64,000 nt of DNA. Origin: an uncultured Paracoccaceae bacterium. Lineage in GTDB: Bacteria > Pseudomonadota > Alphaproteobacteria > Rhodobacterales > Rhodobacteraceae. Below are positions 52,986 to 63,074 of the stretch, piece after piece. The DNA lies in NCBI GenBank assembly GCA_947503935.1, contig CANNFR010000010.1:186001-250000 (forward strand), given 5' to 3'. The position numbers were made by a program, and so were the translations under genes. The notes beneath the pieces are model-generated. The model had not been told where the DNA came from. It did not search any database and saw only the letters and a list, made by a program, of their open reading frames with translations. The number at the start of each line of letters is the position of its first letter. Position 1 is the stretch's first letter.

Positions 52986-54164
52986 TCACCCGCCAAATGC
53001 GGCCAGACGTTCGAAAAGCGTCGCGATGCCCTGGGTATCGGCGTTGGCAAAAGCGATGCGCATCTCGCGCGCGCCTGCGGGATCGTCGCCGGGGCGGAAC
53101 ATCGTGCCGGGCAGGAGGAGGAGGCTCTGGTCCTCGACCAGACGGGGCGCGAGTTGGTTCGATGGCATGTCGAAATCATGCGCGACATAGGCGAAATAGG
53201 CGCCGCAGCCGAGCAGCCGCCATTGGTCGAGCTTGGGAAACCCCGCCTCCATCGCACTGCGGCGGGCGATGATCTCGGCCCGCTCACCGGCCAGCCAGTC
53301 CGCCAGATTGCGCATCCCCCAAAGCGCGCCAATCTGGCCCACCTGCGCGGGGCAGATCGTGACCGTGTCGAGGAATTTCTCCACCTCGGCCAGCCGCGCC
53401 TGGCTGGCCACCATCGCCCCCACGCGATGCCCGGTCAGGCGATAGGCCTTGGAAAAGCTGTAGAGGTGGATCAGCGTGTCGGACCAATCGGGGTCGGCAA
53501 ACAGATCATGCGGGGCGCCGCCCCGCGAATCGAAATCACGGTAGGTTTCGTCAACGATCAGCGCCAGATCGTGCCGCCGCGCCAGATCCAGAAAGGTGCG
53601 CATGATATCGGCGGGGTATTCCACGCCGCCGGGGTTGTTCGGGCTGACCAGCGCGATGGCCCGCGTGCGCGGCGTGACCAGCCGCGCGGCGGCCTCGGCA
53701 TCGGGCAGAAGGCCATCGCCGGTGGGCAACGGCACGGCCGTGACGCCCGACATGTCCAGCCACATCTTGTGATTGAAATACCAGGGCGTTGGCAGGATCA
53801 CCTCATCCCCCGCACCGGCCAGGGTCGCCATGACAGCGGCAAAGGCCTCATTGCAGCCCGAGGTGATGGCGACCTCGCCCTCAGTGATCCGGCCGCCATA
53901 GGCCGCGCTCCAATCGTGGGCGACCTGCGCGCGCAGTTCCGGCATCCCCAGAACCGGCCCGTAAAGATGCGCGGCGGGATCGTTCAGCACGGCCTCGGCC
54001 ATAGCCTGCCGCAACGCCTCGGGCGGCGGATCGACCGGCGCGGCCTGGCTGAGGTTCAAGAGCGGGCGGTCTGCCGGAAAGGTCCGGCCGGAAATCCAGC
54101 GCCGCGCCTCCATCACCGGCGGCGGCTCGGTCGCGGCCATCCGTGGGTTCAATACCAAAGCCAT
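52986..54164 (-). CDS. PLP-dependent aminotransferase, class I/II
   Basis: 392 residues. Key residues are Lys in YSFSKAYRLTGHRVGA (Schiff base), Asp and Tyr in VDETYRDFD, NNPGG in the cofactor pocket and Arg in AREMRIAFANAD. The front opens LNLSQAAPVDPPPEALR. Substrate class is uncertain; aspartate-type or aromatic transaminases are closest. The start at 54164 was preferred to frames extending into 54347. It precedes the PpiD-like gene by 66 bases. Confidence 0.9.
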   Translation of the reverse strand: MALVLNPRMAATEPPPVMEARRWISGRTFPADRPLLNLSQAAPVDPPPEALRQAMAEAVLNDPAAHLYGPVLGMPELRAQVAHDWSAAYGGRITEGEVAITSGCNEAFAAVMATLAGAGDEVILPTPWYFNHKMWLDMSGVTAVPLPTGDGLLPDAEAAARLVTPRTRAIALVSPNNPGGVEYPADIMRTFLDLARRHDLALIVDETYRDFDSRGGAPHDLFADPDWSDTLIHLYSFSKAYRLTGHRVGAMVASQARLAEVEKFLDTVTICPAQVGQIGALWGMRNLADWLAGERAEIIARRSAMEAGFPKLDQWRLLGCGAYFAYVAHDFDMPSNQLAPRLVEDQSLLLLPGTMFRPGDDPAGAREMRIAFANADTQGIATLFERLAAFGG

Positions 54165-54350
54165 CCCCGCACCCCCTTGATCGGTCCCGTTTTCAATATC
54201 GACCGTAGGCTTCCGGTCAACACCTTTGTCCGCCGTTGGACGTGCCTGCGCTCCGCCTCTGCGCAAGACCAAACGGGGCGGCTGGGGCTTACTGGACGGG
54301 GACCTGAGATGACCGAAAGCAAGTGCCCACCCTAAATCCGCAAACATGAC

Positions 54351-54674
54351 TCAGATCCTGCGGACGCCGCCCTCATCTTTCGTGGATAGGATCTGTGTAT
54401 AGTGCCGCATCTCCCGGATATCCTTGAGATAGGGTTTGATGTGGCCGAAAAAGTCCTTGAATTCGGCGCTGCGGCGAAAGCTGTTCATGTGGTCTTCGGC
54501 CGAGGTCCATTCGATGCGCAAGGTGAATTGGCTGGGGTCTTCGACGCATTGGCACATGTCGAAGGACAAGGCGTAGGGCGAGGCCAGCAACGGTGCTGCG
54601 GCCGCGCGGTAATCGGCGATGAACTGGGCCTGGCGGCCTGCGTCGATTTCGTAGCGAAGATATTCAACGATCAT
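54351..54674 (-). CDS. Antibiotic-biosynthesis-monooxygenase-fold protein
   Basis: 107 residues of the small dimeric ABM/YgiN fold. The front VEYLRYEIDAGRQAQFIADYRAAA, the Cys pair in FDMCQCVEDP, and FTLRIEWTSAEDHMNSFRRSAEFKDFF are typical. Many members are quinone or haem-linked oxygenases; some have no known substrate. It follows the broken haemoglobin gene by 10 bases and may be co-transcribed with it, fitting a role in redox or NO chemistry. Confidence 0.82.
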   Translation of the reverse strand: MIVEYLRYEIDAGRQAQFIADYRAAAAPLLASPYALSFDMCQCVEDPSQFTLRIEWTSAEDHMNSFRRSAEFKDFFGHIKPYLKDIREMRHYTQILSTKDEGGVRRI

Positions 54675-54684
54675 GTCGGGGTCC

Positions 54685-55145
54685 TCATGGTTGATAGGGC
54701 CCGCCGGTCTCGCCCCAGCCCCATTCCGGCATGGGTGCGTCTTCGAACACGTCCGCCCCCGCTTGCGAATTCAGGACCGCAAGCCGCGACCCCCATTCCA
54801 GATACGCCAAGAGGGCCGAGGCGAATTCGGGATCGTGCGGCGCGTCGAGGTCCTCATAGGTGTCCAAGAGCAGGTTGATCCAGCGTCGGCGCTGGGGTTC
54901 GGTCAGATGGCGGTTCAAGTGGTGGCGGATCATTTCGGGATGGCCGCCATGTTGGCGCTGTAGGTCTTGGGGCCGCCGAAAACCTCGCCAATGAAGGCGG
55001 CGACATGGGCAGGGTGATCGTCGCTCATCCTGGCGAAGAGCGGCGCCAGCAGGTCATCGTGCTTCACACGCCGGTAGAACTCACGCGTCAGCGCATTCAG
55101 CACCTCCGCGCCGCCGATCCAGTCGAACAATGTCGGTGTTGTCAT
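54685..55145 (-). pseudogene. Truncated haemoglobin (group II) split by a 1-base frameshift
   Basis: Two open frames line up as one globin. 55145-54930 encodes the N-terminal half (MTTPTLFDWIGGAEVLNALTRE to IGEVFGGPKTYSANM, then AAIPK and stop). 54933-54685 encodes the C-terminal half (MIRHHLNRHLTEPQRRRWINL to WGETGG). The missing G near 54946 restores GGHPE between them and joins the frames. The total is 461 bases, one short of 154 codons. The break falls just before the segment carrying the haem-ligating His (RHHL). It could be a true mutation, an assembly error or a programmed shift. The second half also has its own ATGA start. Confidence 0.8.
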
Positions 55146-55199
55146 TCCGCGCCCCCTTTCTCTAGGGTAAATCCGAACAAACCGACCCATTCGCAAGAG

Positions 55200-55215
55200 G
55201 TTACCAAAAGGTGAC
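55200..55215. promoter_or_regulatory. Probable HxlR operator
   Basis: GTTACC-AAAA-GGTGAC is a near-perfect inverted repeat (5 of 6 pairs match). It overlaps the GTG start of the HxlR gene and lies in the divergent space before the haemoglobin gene. HxlR proteins bind such short AT-centred repeats. Confidence 0.5.
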
Positions 55216-55555
55216 TGGTCCAGATCCGCAGGCAAAGCTGTTCGACTGTCCGGTGCTGACGGCCTTGGGCGCGATATCGGGCAAGTGGAAAACGCGGATC
55301 CTGTGGCTCTTGAGAGAGCGGCCCTATCATTTCAACGAACTCAAGCGGACCTTGCCGGGCGTATCGGCGAAGGTGCTGACCGAGCAGATCCAGCAGCTTG
55401 AGGAGGATGGCGTCATCATTCGGCGCGAGGATATGCGCAACGGCGTGTTGCACGTGGATTATCGCTACAGCGCCTATGGGCGGACGCTGATCCCGGCGCT
55501 GGACGCGCTGGGGGATTGGGGGCTGATCCATGCGGGCCGCGACGGGCGGCAATAG
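55211..55555 (+). CDS. HxlR-family transcriptional regulator
   Basis: 114 residues, starting GTG. The winged helix shows CPVLTALGAISGKWKTRILWLLRERPYHFNELKRTLPGVSAKVLTEQIQQLEEDGVIIRRE. A cysteine near the front (FDCPV) is the redox-sensing position in several relatives. It is divergent from the haemoglobin gene, so it probably controls it in response to an electrophile or reactive nitrogen species. That role is inferred. Confidence 0.88.
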   Translation: MTGPDPQAKLFDCPVLTALGAISGKWKTRILWLLRERPYHFNELKRTLPGVSAKVLTEQIQQLEEDGVIIRREDMRNGVLHVDYRYSAYGRTLIPALDALGDWGLIHAGRDGRQ

Positions 55556-55590
55556 CCTGATCGCAGCCCCTCAAAGGCGAAGCCGCCCTT

Positions 55591-56808
55591 TTAGAAAAAC
55601 GCCTGCAGCCCGGTGATCGCGCGGCCGAGGATCAGGGCGTGGACGTCGTGGGTGCCCTCGTAGGTGTTGACGGTTTCCAGGTTCGCCATGTGGCGGAAGA
55701 CCTGGTAATCCTCCTGGATGCCGTTTCCGCCATGCATGTCGCGGGACATCCGCGCGATGTCCAGCGCCTTGCCGCAATTGTTGCGCTTGACCAGGCTGAT
55801 CATCTCGGGCGCGGCGCGGCCCTCGTCGAGGAGGCGGCCGACGCGCAGCGAGCCCTGAAGGCCGAGGGTGATCTCGGTCATCATGTCGGCCAGCTTTTTC
55901 TGAAACAGCTGGGTTTGGGCGATGGGCTTGTTGAACTGCTCGCGATCGAGGCCATAGTCGCGAGCCGCGTGCCAGCACGCCTCGGCCGCGCCCATCACGC
56001 CCCAGGAAATGCCGTAGCGCGCGCGGTTCAGGCAGCCGAACGGGCCCTTCAGCCCCTCGACATTGGGCAACAGCGCCTCTTCGCCCACCTCAACTCCGTC
56101 CATCACGATCTCGCCGGTGATCGAGGCGCGCAAGGACAGCTTGCCGCCGATCTTGGGCGCCGAGAGGCCCTTCATGCCCTTTTCCAGCACGAAGCCCTTG
56201 ATCTTGCCGCCATGGGCCTCGGATTTCGCCCAGACCACGAAGACATCGGCGATCGGGCTGTTCGAGATCCACATCTTGGCGCCCGAAATCACATAGCCGC
56301 CCTCGGTCTTCTTCGCGACGGTCTTCATGCCCGCGGGGTCGGAGCCGGCATCAGGCTCGGTCAGACCGAAGCAGCCGATCCATTCGCCTGAGGCGAGCTT
56401 CGGCAGGTATTTCTGGCGCTGCTCCTCGGTGCCATAGGCGTGGATCGGGTACATCACCAGCGAGGATTGCACCGACATCATCGACCGATAGCCTGAATCC
56501 ACCCGCTCAATCTCGCGCGCGACGAGGCCGTAGGTCACATAGCCCGCGCCGAGGCCGCCATATTCTTCGGGGATGGTGACGCCCAGAAGGCCCATCTCGC
56601 CCATCTCGGCGAAGATGCCGGGGTCGGTGTTTTCCTGCGCATAGGCCTCTGTCACTCGCGGTTGCAGCTTTTCCTGCGCATAGGTGCGGGCCGCGTCGCG
56701 CAGCATGCGTTCATCCTCGGTCAGCTGATCCTCAAGGTAGAACGCATCCTCCCAGTCGAAACGCGCTAGGTCGGGGCCTTTCCCTGTCATCGTGGTGCCA
56801 TCGGCCAT
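55591..56808 (-). CDS. gcdH: Glutaryl-CoA dehydrogenase
   Basis: 405 residues of the acyl-CoA dehydrogenase fold. It has [17 protein letters not shown] for [19 protein letters not shown], and the C-terminal Glu base in [21 protein letters not shown]. The substrate-binding Arg region [23 protein letters not shown] and the [10 protein letters not shown] ending are typical of GCDH. It converts glutaryl-CoA to crotonyl-CoA in lysine and tryptophan breakdown. It stands alone. Confidence 0.92.
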   Translation of the reverse strand: MADGTTMTGKGPDLARFDWEDAFYLEDQLTEDERMLRDAARTYAQEKLQPRVTEAYAQENTDPGIFAEMGEMGLLGVTIPEEYGGLGAGYVTYGLVAREIERVDSGYRSMMSVQSSLVMYPIHAYGTEEQRQKYLPKLASGEWIGCFGLTEPDAGSDPAGMKTVAKKTEGGYVISGAKMWISNSPIADVFVVWAKSEAHGGKIKGFVLEKGMKGLSAPKIGGKLSLRASITGEIVMDGVEVGEEALLPNVEGLKGPFGCLNRARYGISWGVMGAAEACWHAARDYGLDREQFNKPIAQTQLFQKKLADMMTEITLGLQGSLRVGRLLDEGRAAPEMISLVKRNNCGKALDIARMSRDMHGGNGIQEDYQVFRHMANLETVNTYEGTHDVHALILGRAITGLQAFF

Positions 56809-56882
56809 GTCGCGTCTCCCCTTCGATTTGCTTTAGACTTAAAATAGTGCACGGCGCGCGCCGAGGCAATCGCCGAGCGCGG

Positions 56883-57920
<1,038 letters not shown>

Positions 57921-57934
57921 CTATCCGGGCGCGC

Positions 57935-58123
57935 TCAGTGGCAATGGACCTGCCCGGTGCTGGTCTGCATGTGGCAGCATTGGCCGGGGGGAGAACTTTT
58001 GCGGCACCCGCCGCCATGGCCGAGGGGCGTTGTCTGCAACCCTTCGGTGAGGGGCGGCGCCGCGACAGCGGGCGTCACGATTGCTGCGGTGGCAGCGAGT
58101 ATCAGGGCGAAAAGGCGCGGCAT
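57935..58123 (-). CDS. Small exported Cys/His-rich protein
   Basis: 62 residues from ATG 58123. The signal peptide MPRLFALILAATAAIVTPAVA is followed by a mature part of about 40 residues: GGGCRKSS, GQCCHM and TGQVHCH. Four cysteines and several histidines in so short a stretch suggest disulfides or metal binding in the periplasm. ATG 58138 is an alternative without a ribosome site. Function unknown. Confidence 0.55.
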   Translation of the reverse strand: MPRLFALILAATAAIVTPAVAAPPLTEGLQTTPLGHGGGCRKSSPPGQCCHMQTSTGQVHCH

Positions 58124-58248
58124 GCGGGACCCGATCATGATAACGTTTGGTTAATCTATCGCGCGGCAATATGGCTTTATGATGATCCCTTCATCGCGGC
58201 TTTCGATCAGGTCCGCCAAGGCGCGTGATCAAGGGGCAGCCCGGCATG

Positions 58249-58587
58249 TCAGACCATAGCTTGAAGCACCAGCCGTTCCAGACCCTCGTGTCGGACACGT
58301 GTCATCACCGCGAGAGCCTCGTCAGGCTCATCGACATGCCAAAAGCAGAGCGAGATTGGCTGATGTGGATCATTCACACTGACAGGAGCGCGCCTGTCAT
58401 GTCCGAACGAAATCTCGTCGCCCTGACGTTCCAACCAAGGCGTGGCCGCTGCTGCATATCTGAACGCGCGGGGCCGGACGTGAAAGCGCCGCAAATCCGG
58501 CCCGATGGTCTTCTGGATGTCGGAGACATCGGTGCTACCGATGGGATCGATCTTCAGTGTTGGATGATTGGGGATTTTGATCTGCAT
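58249..58587 (-). CDS. Soluble protein of unknown function (112 aa)
   Basis: 112 residues from ATG 58587 (MQIKIPNHPTLK). The composition is natural, with a PH-like alternation of strands and a central Arg-rich stretch (RRFHVRPRAFRYAAAATPWLERQGDEISFG). An open frame on the opposite strand covers the same region but looks less natural. No domain recognised. Confidence 0.45.
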   Translation of the reverse strand: MQIKIPNHPTLKIDPIGSTDVSDIQKTIGPDLRRFHVRPRAFRYAAAATPWLERQGDEISFGHDRRAPVSVNDPHQPISLCFWHVDEPDEALAVMTRVRHEGLERLVLQAMV

Positions 58588-58621
58588 CTCACGCCTGTCC
58601 CGGCCGCCCTGCCGGCAGATT

Positions 58622-59302
58622 CTAACCCTTGCAACCAAGCCTGGTGAGCAGCTTCGGGGCGGTCAGCTCTCGTTGCGCTTCGCGGGCCGTGGTGGCGGCC
58701 GGTTTTGAACCTGTCGCAAGGCGCGCGGCCGTTTCGCGGGCCGCCATGTTCAGCCGCGCATTGCGCTTGCCGGTTGCGCGGAGCGCCATGCTGACGGCCT
58801 TGCGGACCATCGGGCGAGGATCGTCGGCATGGGCCTCGCAAAGCGCCAGCGCGTCGAGAAAGTGGGCATCGGGCGCGGCTTTGTCGTGGATCGAAAGCGC
58901 CCAGATCAACGCAAAGGCCGCGCGGCGGACGAATTCCTCGTCGCGGGTGGCGTAGTCGGCCACCTTGTCCCAGGCGAAGGGGGCGCGGTCGAAGAGGCGG
59001 AAGCAGGCCGTGTCGCAGATCGCCCAATTGTCGAACGCGGCCGTCCATGCATCCATCTGGGCGGGCGTCACGGCGGCGGGGTCTTCGATCAGGAGGGCCA
59101 ATGTGCGGGCCTCATAGCGGCCATCGGCCCAGAGGGCCTCGGCCAGCGCGTGATCCTTGGGTCGGCCCTTGGCCCAGCCCAGCATCTTGCCCATCGGCAC
59201 GCCGATGGCGCGGTCCATGGGGATACCATAGCGCTTGAGGCCAAGACGATCCGCTTCGGTCGCTTCGCTTTCAAGCCAGCGCAGTGCTTGGGTCACGCCC
59301 AT
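58622..59302 (-). CDS. DNA alkylation repair (AlkD-like) HEAT-repeat protein
   Basis: 226 residues of helical repeats. The AlkD-type pattern is GIPMDRAIGVPMGKMLGWAK at the front, LWADGRYEARTLALLIEDP, AFDNWAICDTACFRLFDR, then EFVRRAAFALIWALSIHDK and DDPRPMVRKAVSMALRATGKRN. AlkD removes alkylated purines from DNA. The Trp and Asp that contact the lesion (AFDNWAICD) are present. It overlaps the next gene (59293-59775) by 10 bases. Confidence 0.88.
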   Translation of the reverse strand: MGVTQALRWLESEATEADRLGLKRYGIPMDRAIGVPMGKMLGWAKGRPKDHALAEALWADGRYEARTLALLIEDPAAVTPAQMDAWTAAFDNWAICDTACFRLFDRAPFAWDKVADYATRDEEFVRRAAFALIWALSIHDKAAPDAHFLDALALCEAHADDPRPMVRKAVSMALRATGKRNARLNMAARETAARLATGSKPAATTAREAQRELTAPKLLTRLGCKG

Positions 59303-59775
59303 TCCGGCAAGAGCGTGTCGAGTTTCACATAGCCCTGCTCCATCCCGTCGGCCATGGGGGTGGCAAGGGCCGTCTGGCGGCCCTTCGCGCTGGGGTAGAG
59401 GATGTCCATGTCCATTAGCGTGGCCTCACCCTTGTCGATCAGGCGCTGGGTGACGATGGTTTCGCCATCGGTCCAGTCCTGATCGAAAAGCTCGGTATGA
59501 ACGAGAAGGCCGGGCGCCTCGACCTTCAAGTAGCGGCCCGAAAGCCACATGGTGCTGTCGGGTGGCATATGCCAGCCCCAGCGGAGCTTGCCGCCTTCGC
59601 GCACATCCATTTCGCAAAGCGCCATCGGGTAGTCGTCGGCCCAGAGCCATCTTTTGACGAGGTCCGGTTCGGTCATGGCGCGCCAGACAACGGGGCGTGG
59701 CGCGGCGAAAGACCGTGTGACGCGAAGGGTGCGGTCGCCTTTCGGCTCGACGGAGAGCTTTGTGGTGAGGGGCAT
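59293..59775 (-). CDS. SRPBCC/AHSA1-family protein
   Basis: 160 residues with a START-like ligand-binding fold. It has RVTRSFAAPRPVVWRAMTEPDLVKRWLWADDYPM at the front, GGKLRWGWHMPPDS, LVHTELFDQDWTDGETIVTQRLID and MEQGYVKLDTLLPEW. Family members bind small hydrophobic ligands or stimulate Hsp90; function here is unknown. AAAGGA precedes ATG 59775. It lies in the ArsR operon. Confidence 0.87.
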   Translation of the reverse strand: MPLTTKLSVEPKGDRTLRVTRSFAAPRPVVWRAMTEPDLVKRWLWADDYPMALCEMDVREGGKLRWGWHMPPDSTMWLSGRYLKVEAPGLLVHTELFDQDWTDGETIVTQRLIDKGEATLMDMDILYPSAKGRQTALATPMADGMEQGYVKLDTLLPEWA

Positions 59776-59815
59776 CTTTTGTCCTTTCGGGAGCCGCCGG
59801 TGGCGGGTTTGGGGA

Positions 59816-59849
59816 GCCTCCGGCGGAGGTATTTGCCGACAGGATGAAG
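59816..59849 (+). repeat. Dispersed intergenic repeat, copy 3
   Basis: GCCTCCGGCGGAGG, TATTTGCCGACAGG and ATGAAG (34 bases, one more than the other two copies). It sits between two minus-strand SRPBCC genes in plus orientation. Closely matches the copies at 2117-2149 and 31292-31324. Confidence 0.7.
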
Positions 59850-59854
59850 CGCCG

Positions 59855-60325
59855 TCAGGTGGCCAGCAGGCTGTCGAGGTGGGCATAGCTGGCCTCCATC
59901 CCATGCTCCATGCCGGTGGCCAGCATCTGGGTGCGGGTCTCGGCGTTGGGCAGGGTCATGTGGAGCGTCAGGAGCGTGCCGTCGCCATCCGCCCGGAAGG
60001 TGGTTTCGATGTGATTGTCAGGCGTCGGGTCCGGCATGTGCATGCGCTCAACATGGACGATGCGGGTGCCGGGATCGAGGGCGAGGTATTCGCCGGTCAG
60101 GTGAAAGCCGTTGCCCGTGCCATCGGCCCAGTCAAAGCGGAACGCGCCGCCGGGGCGGGGGTCGCTCTCGCAGCGCGGCATGGTCCAGCCGTCAGGGCCG
60201 GTCATCCAGCGTTGGATCAGGCTCGGGTCGGTATGGGCGCGCCAGACCAGATCGGGCGGGGCGGCGAAGCGGCGGGTAACGAGGACCTGCGTGTCGCCGT
60301 CGGTGGTTAGGTTGAGGGGCGGCAT
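59855..60325 (-). CDS. SRPBCC/AHSA1-family protein (second copy)
   Basis: 156 residues, paralogous to its neighbour. It has VLVTRRFAAPPDLVWRAHTDPSLIQRWMTGPDGWTM, GGAFRFDWADGTGNGFHLTGEY and MLATGMEHGMEASYAHLDSLL. It starts 3 bases after the ArsR gene, a pairing very common for AHSA1 proteins. The ligand is unknown. Confidence 0.88.
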   Translation of the reverse strand: MPPLNLTTDGDTQVLVTRRFAAPPDLVWRAHTDPSLIQRWMTGPDGWTMPRCESDPRPGGAFRFDWADGTGNGFHLTGEYLALDPGTRIVHVERMHMPDPTPDNHIETTFRADGDGTLLTLHMTLPNAETRTQMLATGMEHGMEASYAHLDSLLAT

Positions 60326-60328
60326 GGA

Positions 60329-60664
60329 TCAATCCTCTTCATTCGCTTGCAATTCATCCAGCAGCGCATCGAGGCGGGTGTAATTCGCCTCCATCCTGCG
60401 GCGGAGCTGGTCGAGCCAGCTCCAGAGGCTGTCAATCGCCTCGGGGCGCAGACGCCGGGGGCGGGCGGAACCGTCGATCCGCGTCTCGATCAGGCCGGCC
60501 TGTTCAAGCACTTTCAAATGGCGCGAGATCGCGGGCTGGGTCAGGTCGAACGGCGCGGCCAGGTCCGCCACCGTCGCCTCGCCCTGCAGCAGTCGTTCGA
60601 CAATGGCCAGGCGGGTCGGGTCGGCCAGGGCGGCGAAGGTGGTTGCAAGGGGTGGCTGTGTCAT
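60329..60664 (-). CDS. ArsR-family transcriptional regulator
   Basis: 111 residues. The winged helix is [53 protein letters not shown]. No CxC metal motif is present, so it belongs to the metal-independent (SdpR-like) group that pairs with AHSA1 proteins. It leads a three-gene operon and has an AT-rich repeat directly before its start. Confidence 0.92.
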   Translation of the reverse strand: MTQPPLATTFAALADPTRLAIVERLLQGEATVADLAAPFDLTQPAISRHLKVLEQAGLIETRIDGSARPRRLRPEAIDSLWSWLDQLRRRMEANYTRLDALLDELQANEED

Positions 60665-60676
60665 GTGAGCGAATCC

Positions 60677-60700
60677 TTATATAACAATAATATTATATAT
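60677..60700. promoter_or_regulatory. AT-rich inverted repeat, probable ArsR operator
   Basis: TTATATAA and TTATATAT are separated by 8 bases (CAATAATA), an AT-only patch in GC-rich DNA. It lies 13 bases before the ArsR start codon, where a dimeric repressor would sit over the promoter. Confidence 0.5.
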
Positions 60701-60810
60701 ATTGACCGATGGCAACCCAACTTATGCTGGCGTGACCGGCGCGAATTGGCTAAGGTTACGCCCAGATCCGGAAAACCGGACGGAATGAGGCAGACGAGGC
60801 GGTACTTCAG

Positions 60811-61977
60811 ATGACGGCAATGGTGCACGGCTCTGTGCATGTGCGCGCGGGTGATCCGGTGATCCCCCGCTGGTGGCGCACAATCGACAGATGGACGATG
60901 ACAGCAATCTTCGCGCTGTTCGGGATCGGGCTTTTGCTGGGGCTTGCGGCCTCGGTGCCCTTGGCCGAGCGCAACGGGTTGGACCCGTTTCACTATGTCG
61001 AGCGGCAGGTGGTGTTCGGGGCCATCGCGCTGGCCGCGATGATCCTGACCTCGATGATGTCGCCCGATCTGGTGCGGCGTCTGGCGGTTCTGGGCTTTGC
61101 CTGCGTCTTCGTGGCGCTGGTGGCGCTGCCGTTTCTGGGCACCGATTTCGGCAAGGGGGCGACGCGCTGGTATTCGCTGGGCTTTGCCGCGGTGCAGCCC
61201 TCGGAATTCCTCAAGCCCGTCTTCGTCGTGCTCTGCGCCTGGCTGATGGCCGCCGCGCAAGAGATCAACGGCCCGCCCGGGCGGCTCTTTTCTTTTGTGA
61301 TCGCCATTGTGGTTGCTACGTTTCTGGTGTTTCAGCCCGATTTCGGGCAGGCCGCGTTGATCCTTTTTGCCTGGGGGGTGATGTATTTCATCGCCGGCGC
61401 GCCGATGGTTCTCCTCTTGGGCCTGGCCGGCGGCGCGGTGGGCGCGGGCTGGCTGGCCTATCAGTCGTCCGAGCATTTCGCGCGCCGCATCGACGGGTTT
61501 CTGGCCCCTGAGGTCGACCCCCGCACGCAGCTGGGCTTTGCCACCAATGCCATTCAGGAGGGCGGCTATTTCGGCGTCGGCGTCGGCGAGGGGCAGGTGA
61601 AATGGTCGCTGCCCGATGCCCATACCGATTTCATCATCGCCGTGGCGGCCGAGGAGTATGGGCTGGTGCTGGTGCTGGTGATTATCGCTTTGTTCGGTCT
61701 GGTCGTGACGCGGTCGCTGATCCGCCTGATGGGCGAGCGTGATCCGTTCATCCGGCTGGCCGGCGCCGGGCTGGCCTGCGTCTTCGGGGTGCAGGCGATC
61801 ATCAATATGGGCGTGGCCGTGCGCCTTTTGCCCGCCAAGGGCATGACGCTGCCTTTCGTCAGCTACGGCGGTTCTTCGCTGATTGCGGGCGGTGTGCTGG
61901 TTGGCATGCTTCTGGCCTTCACGCGGTCGCGCCCGCAGGGCAAGATTGCCGACGCATTCGGAGGGCGGAGGCGTTAA
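60811..61977 (+). CDS. ftsW: Septum peptidoglycan glycosyltransferase FtsW
   Basis: 388 residues of the SEDS family, about ten membrane spans. Landmarks are [36 protein letters not shown] and [29 protein letters not shown]. It polymerises lipid II at the septum with FtsI. The cytoplasmic front (about 30 residues) is long. ATG 60820 is a possible later start. It precedes murG with a 1-base stop/start overlap. Confidence 0.96.
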   Translation: MTAMVHGSVHVRAGDPVIPRWWRTIDRWTMTAIFALFGIGLLLGLAASVPLAERNGLDPFHYVERQVVFGAIALAAMILTSMMSPDLVRRLAVLGFACVFVALVALPFLGTDFGKGATRWYSLGFAAVQPSEFLKPVFVVLCAWLMAAAQEINGPPGRLFSFVIAIVVATFLVFQPDFGQAALILFAWGVMYFIAGAPMVLLLGLAGGAVGAGWLAYQSSEHFARRIDGFLAPEVDPRTQLGFATNAIQEGGYFGVGVGEGQVKWSLPDAHTDFIIAVAAEEYGLVLVLVIIALFGLVVTRSLIRLMGERDPFIRLAGAGLACVFGVQAIINMGVAVRLLPAKGMTLPFVSYGGSSLIAGGVLVGMLLAFTRSRPQGKIADAFGGRRR

Positions 61978-63074
61978 TGGCAGAAAAGCATCTGATGATC
62001 GCGGCGGGCGGCACGGGCGGGCATATGTTCCCCGCCCAGGCGCTGGCCGAGGCGATGGTGCGCAAGGGCTGGCGGGTGACCTTGTCGACCGATGCGCGGG
62101 GCGCGCGCTATACCGGCGGTTTCCCCCATGTGGTGAAGGTTGAAAAGGTCGGCTCGGCCACCTTCGCGCGGGGCGGCGTTCTGGCCAAGGCGATCGCGCC
62201 GTTTCAGATTGCGGGCGGCGTGGCCTCGGCCAAGCTGAAGATGATGCGCGACAGGCCCGACGTCGTGGTGGGCTTTGGCGGATATCCGTCGATCCCCGCT
62301 TTGACGGCGGCGACCATTTTTCGCGTGCCCCGGATGATCCACGAACAAAACGGCGTTCTGGGCCGGGTGAACAAGATGTTTGCCAAGCGCGTTGATGCCG
62401 TGGCCTGCGGCACCTGGCCCACCGATCTGCCCAAGGGCGTTGAGGGCGTGCATACGGGCAACCCCGTGCGCGCCGCAGTGCGCGAGAAGGAGGGCGCGCC
62501 CTACATCCCGCCTGGCGACTATCCGATGAGCATCGTGGTGATTGGCGGCAGCCAGGGCGCGCGCATCCTGTCGGATGTGGCGCCCGCGGCCATCGCCTCG
62601 CTCTCCGAGAAGGCGCGCGGGCATCTGCGCATCGCCCATCAGGCGCGTGAGGAGGACATCGCCCGCGTGACCGAGGCCTATGCCGAGGCCGGTGTGGTGG
62701 CCGAGGTGAAGAGCTTTTTCAACGATGTGCCGCGCCGGTTTTCCGAGGCGCAATTGGTGATCGCGCGGGCCGGGGCCTCAACCATCGCAGACCTCACCGT
62801 GATCGGCCGCCCGGCGATCCTGATCCCCTATGCGGTGGCCGCGGGCGACCATCAAACGGCCAATGCCCGCGGCATGGTTGACGCAGGGGCGGCCATTCTG
62901 ATCCCTGAATCCAAGCTTGACGCCGCCGCCCTGGCCGAGCAGATCAAGCTGGTGCTGCGCCGGACCACGGGCGCGGTGCAGATGGCCCATGCGGCTTTGG
63001 CCCTGGGGCGCCCCGACGCGACCGAGCGTCTGGTCGAGATGGTCGAAAGCCTGGCAGCGAAGGAAAAGGCATGA
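61977..63074 (+). CDS. murG: UDP-GlcNAc:lipid I transferase MurG
   Basis: 365 residues. The glycine-rich [15 protein letters not shown] binds lipid I, and the nucleotide pocket includes [49 protein letters not shown] and GAAILIPES. It adds GlcNAc to make lipid II on the inner face of the membrane. TAATG links it to ftsW, and ATGA links it to murC. Confidence 0.97.
   Translation: MAEKHLMIAAGGTGGHMFPAQALAEAMVRKGWRVTLSTDARGARYTGGFPHVVKVEKVGSATFARGGVLAKAIAPFQIAGGVASAKLKMMRDRPDVVVGFGGYPSIPALTAATIFRVPRMIHEQNGVLGRVNKMFAKRVDAVACGTWPTDLPKGVEGVHTGNPVRAAVREKEGAPYIPPGDYPMSIVVIGGSQGARILSDVAPAAIASLSEKARGHLRIAHQAREEDIARVTEAYAEAGVVAEVKSFFNDVPRRFSEAQLVIARAGASTIADLTVIGRPAILIPYAVAAGDHQTANARGMVDAGAAILIPESKLDAAALAEQIKLVLRRTTGAVQMAHAALALGRPDATERLVEMVESLAAKEKA

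Noticed and set aside
58225-58647. 140-codon plus-strand frame opposite the hypothetical gene at 58249
   Set aside because: No ribosome site and less natural composition than the minus-strand frame, though the choice is not certain.
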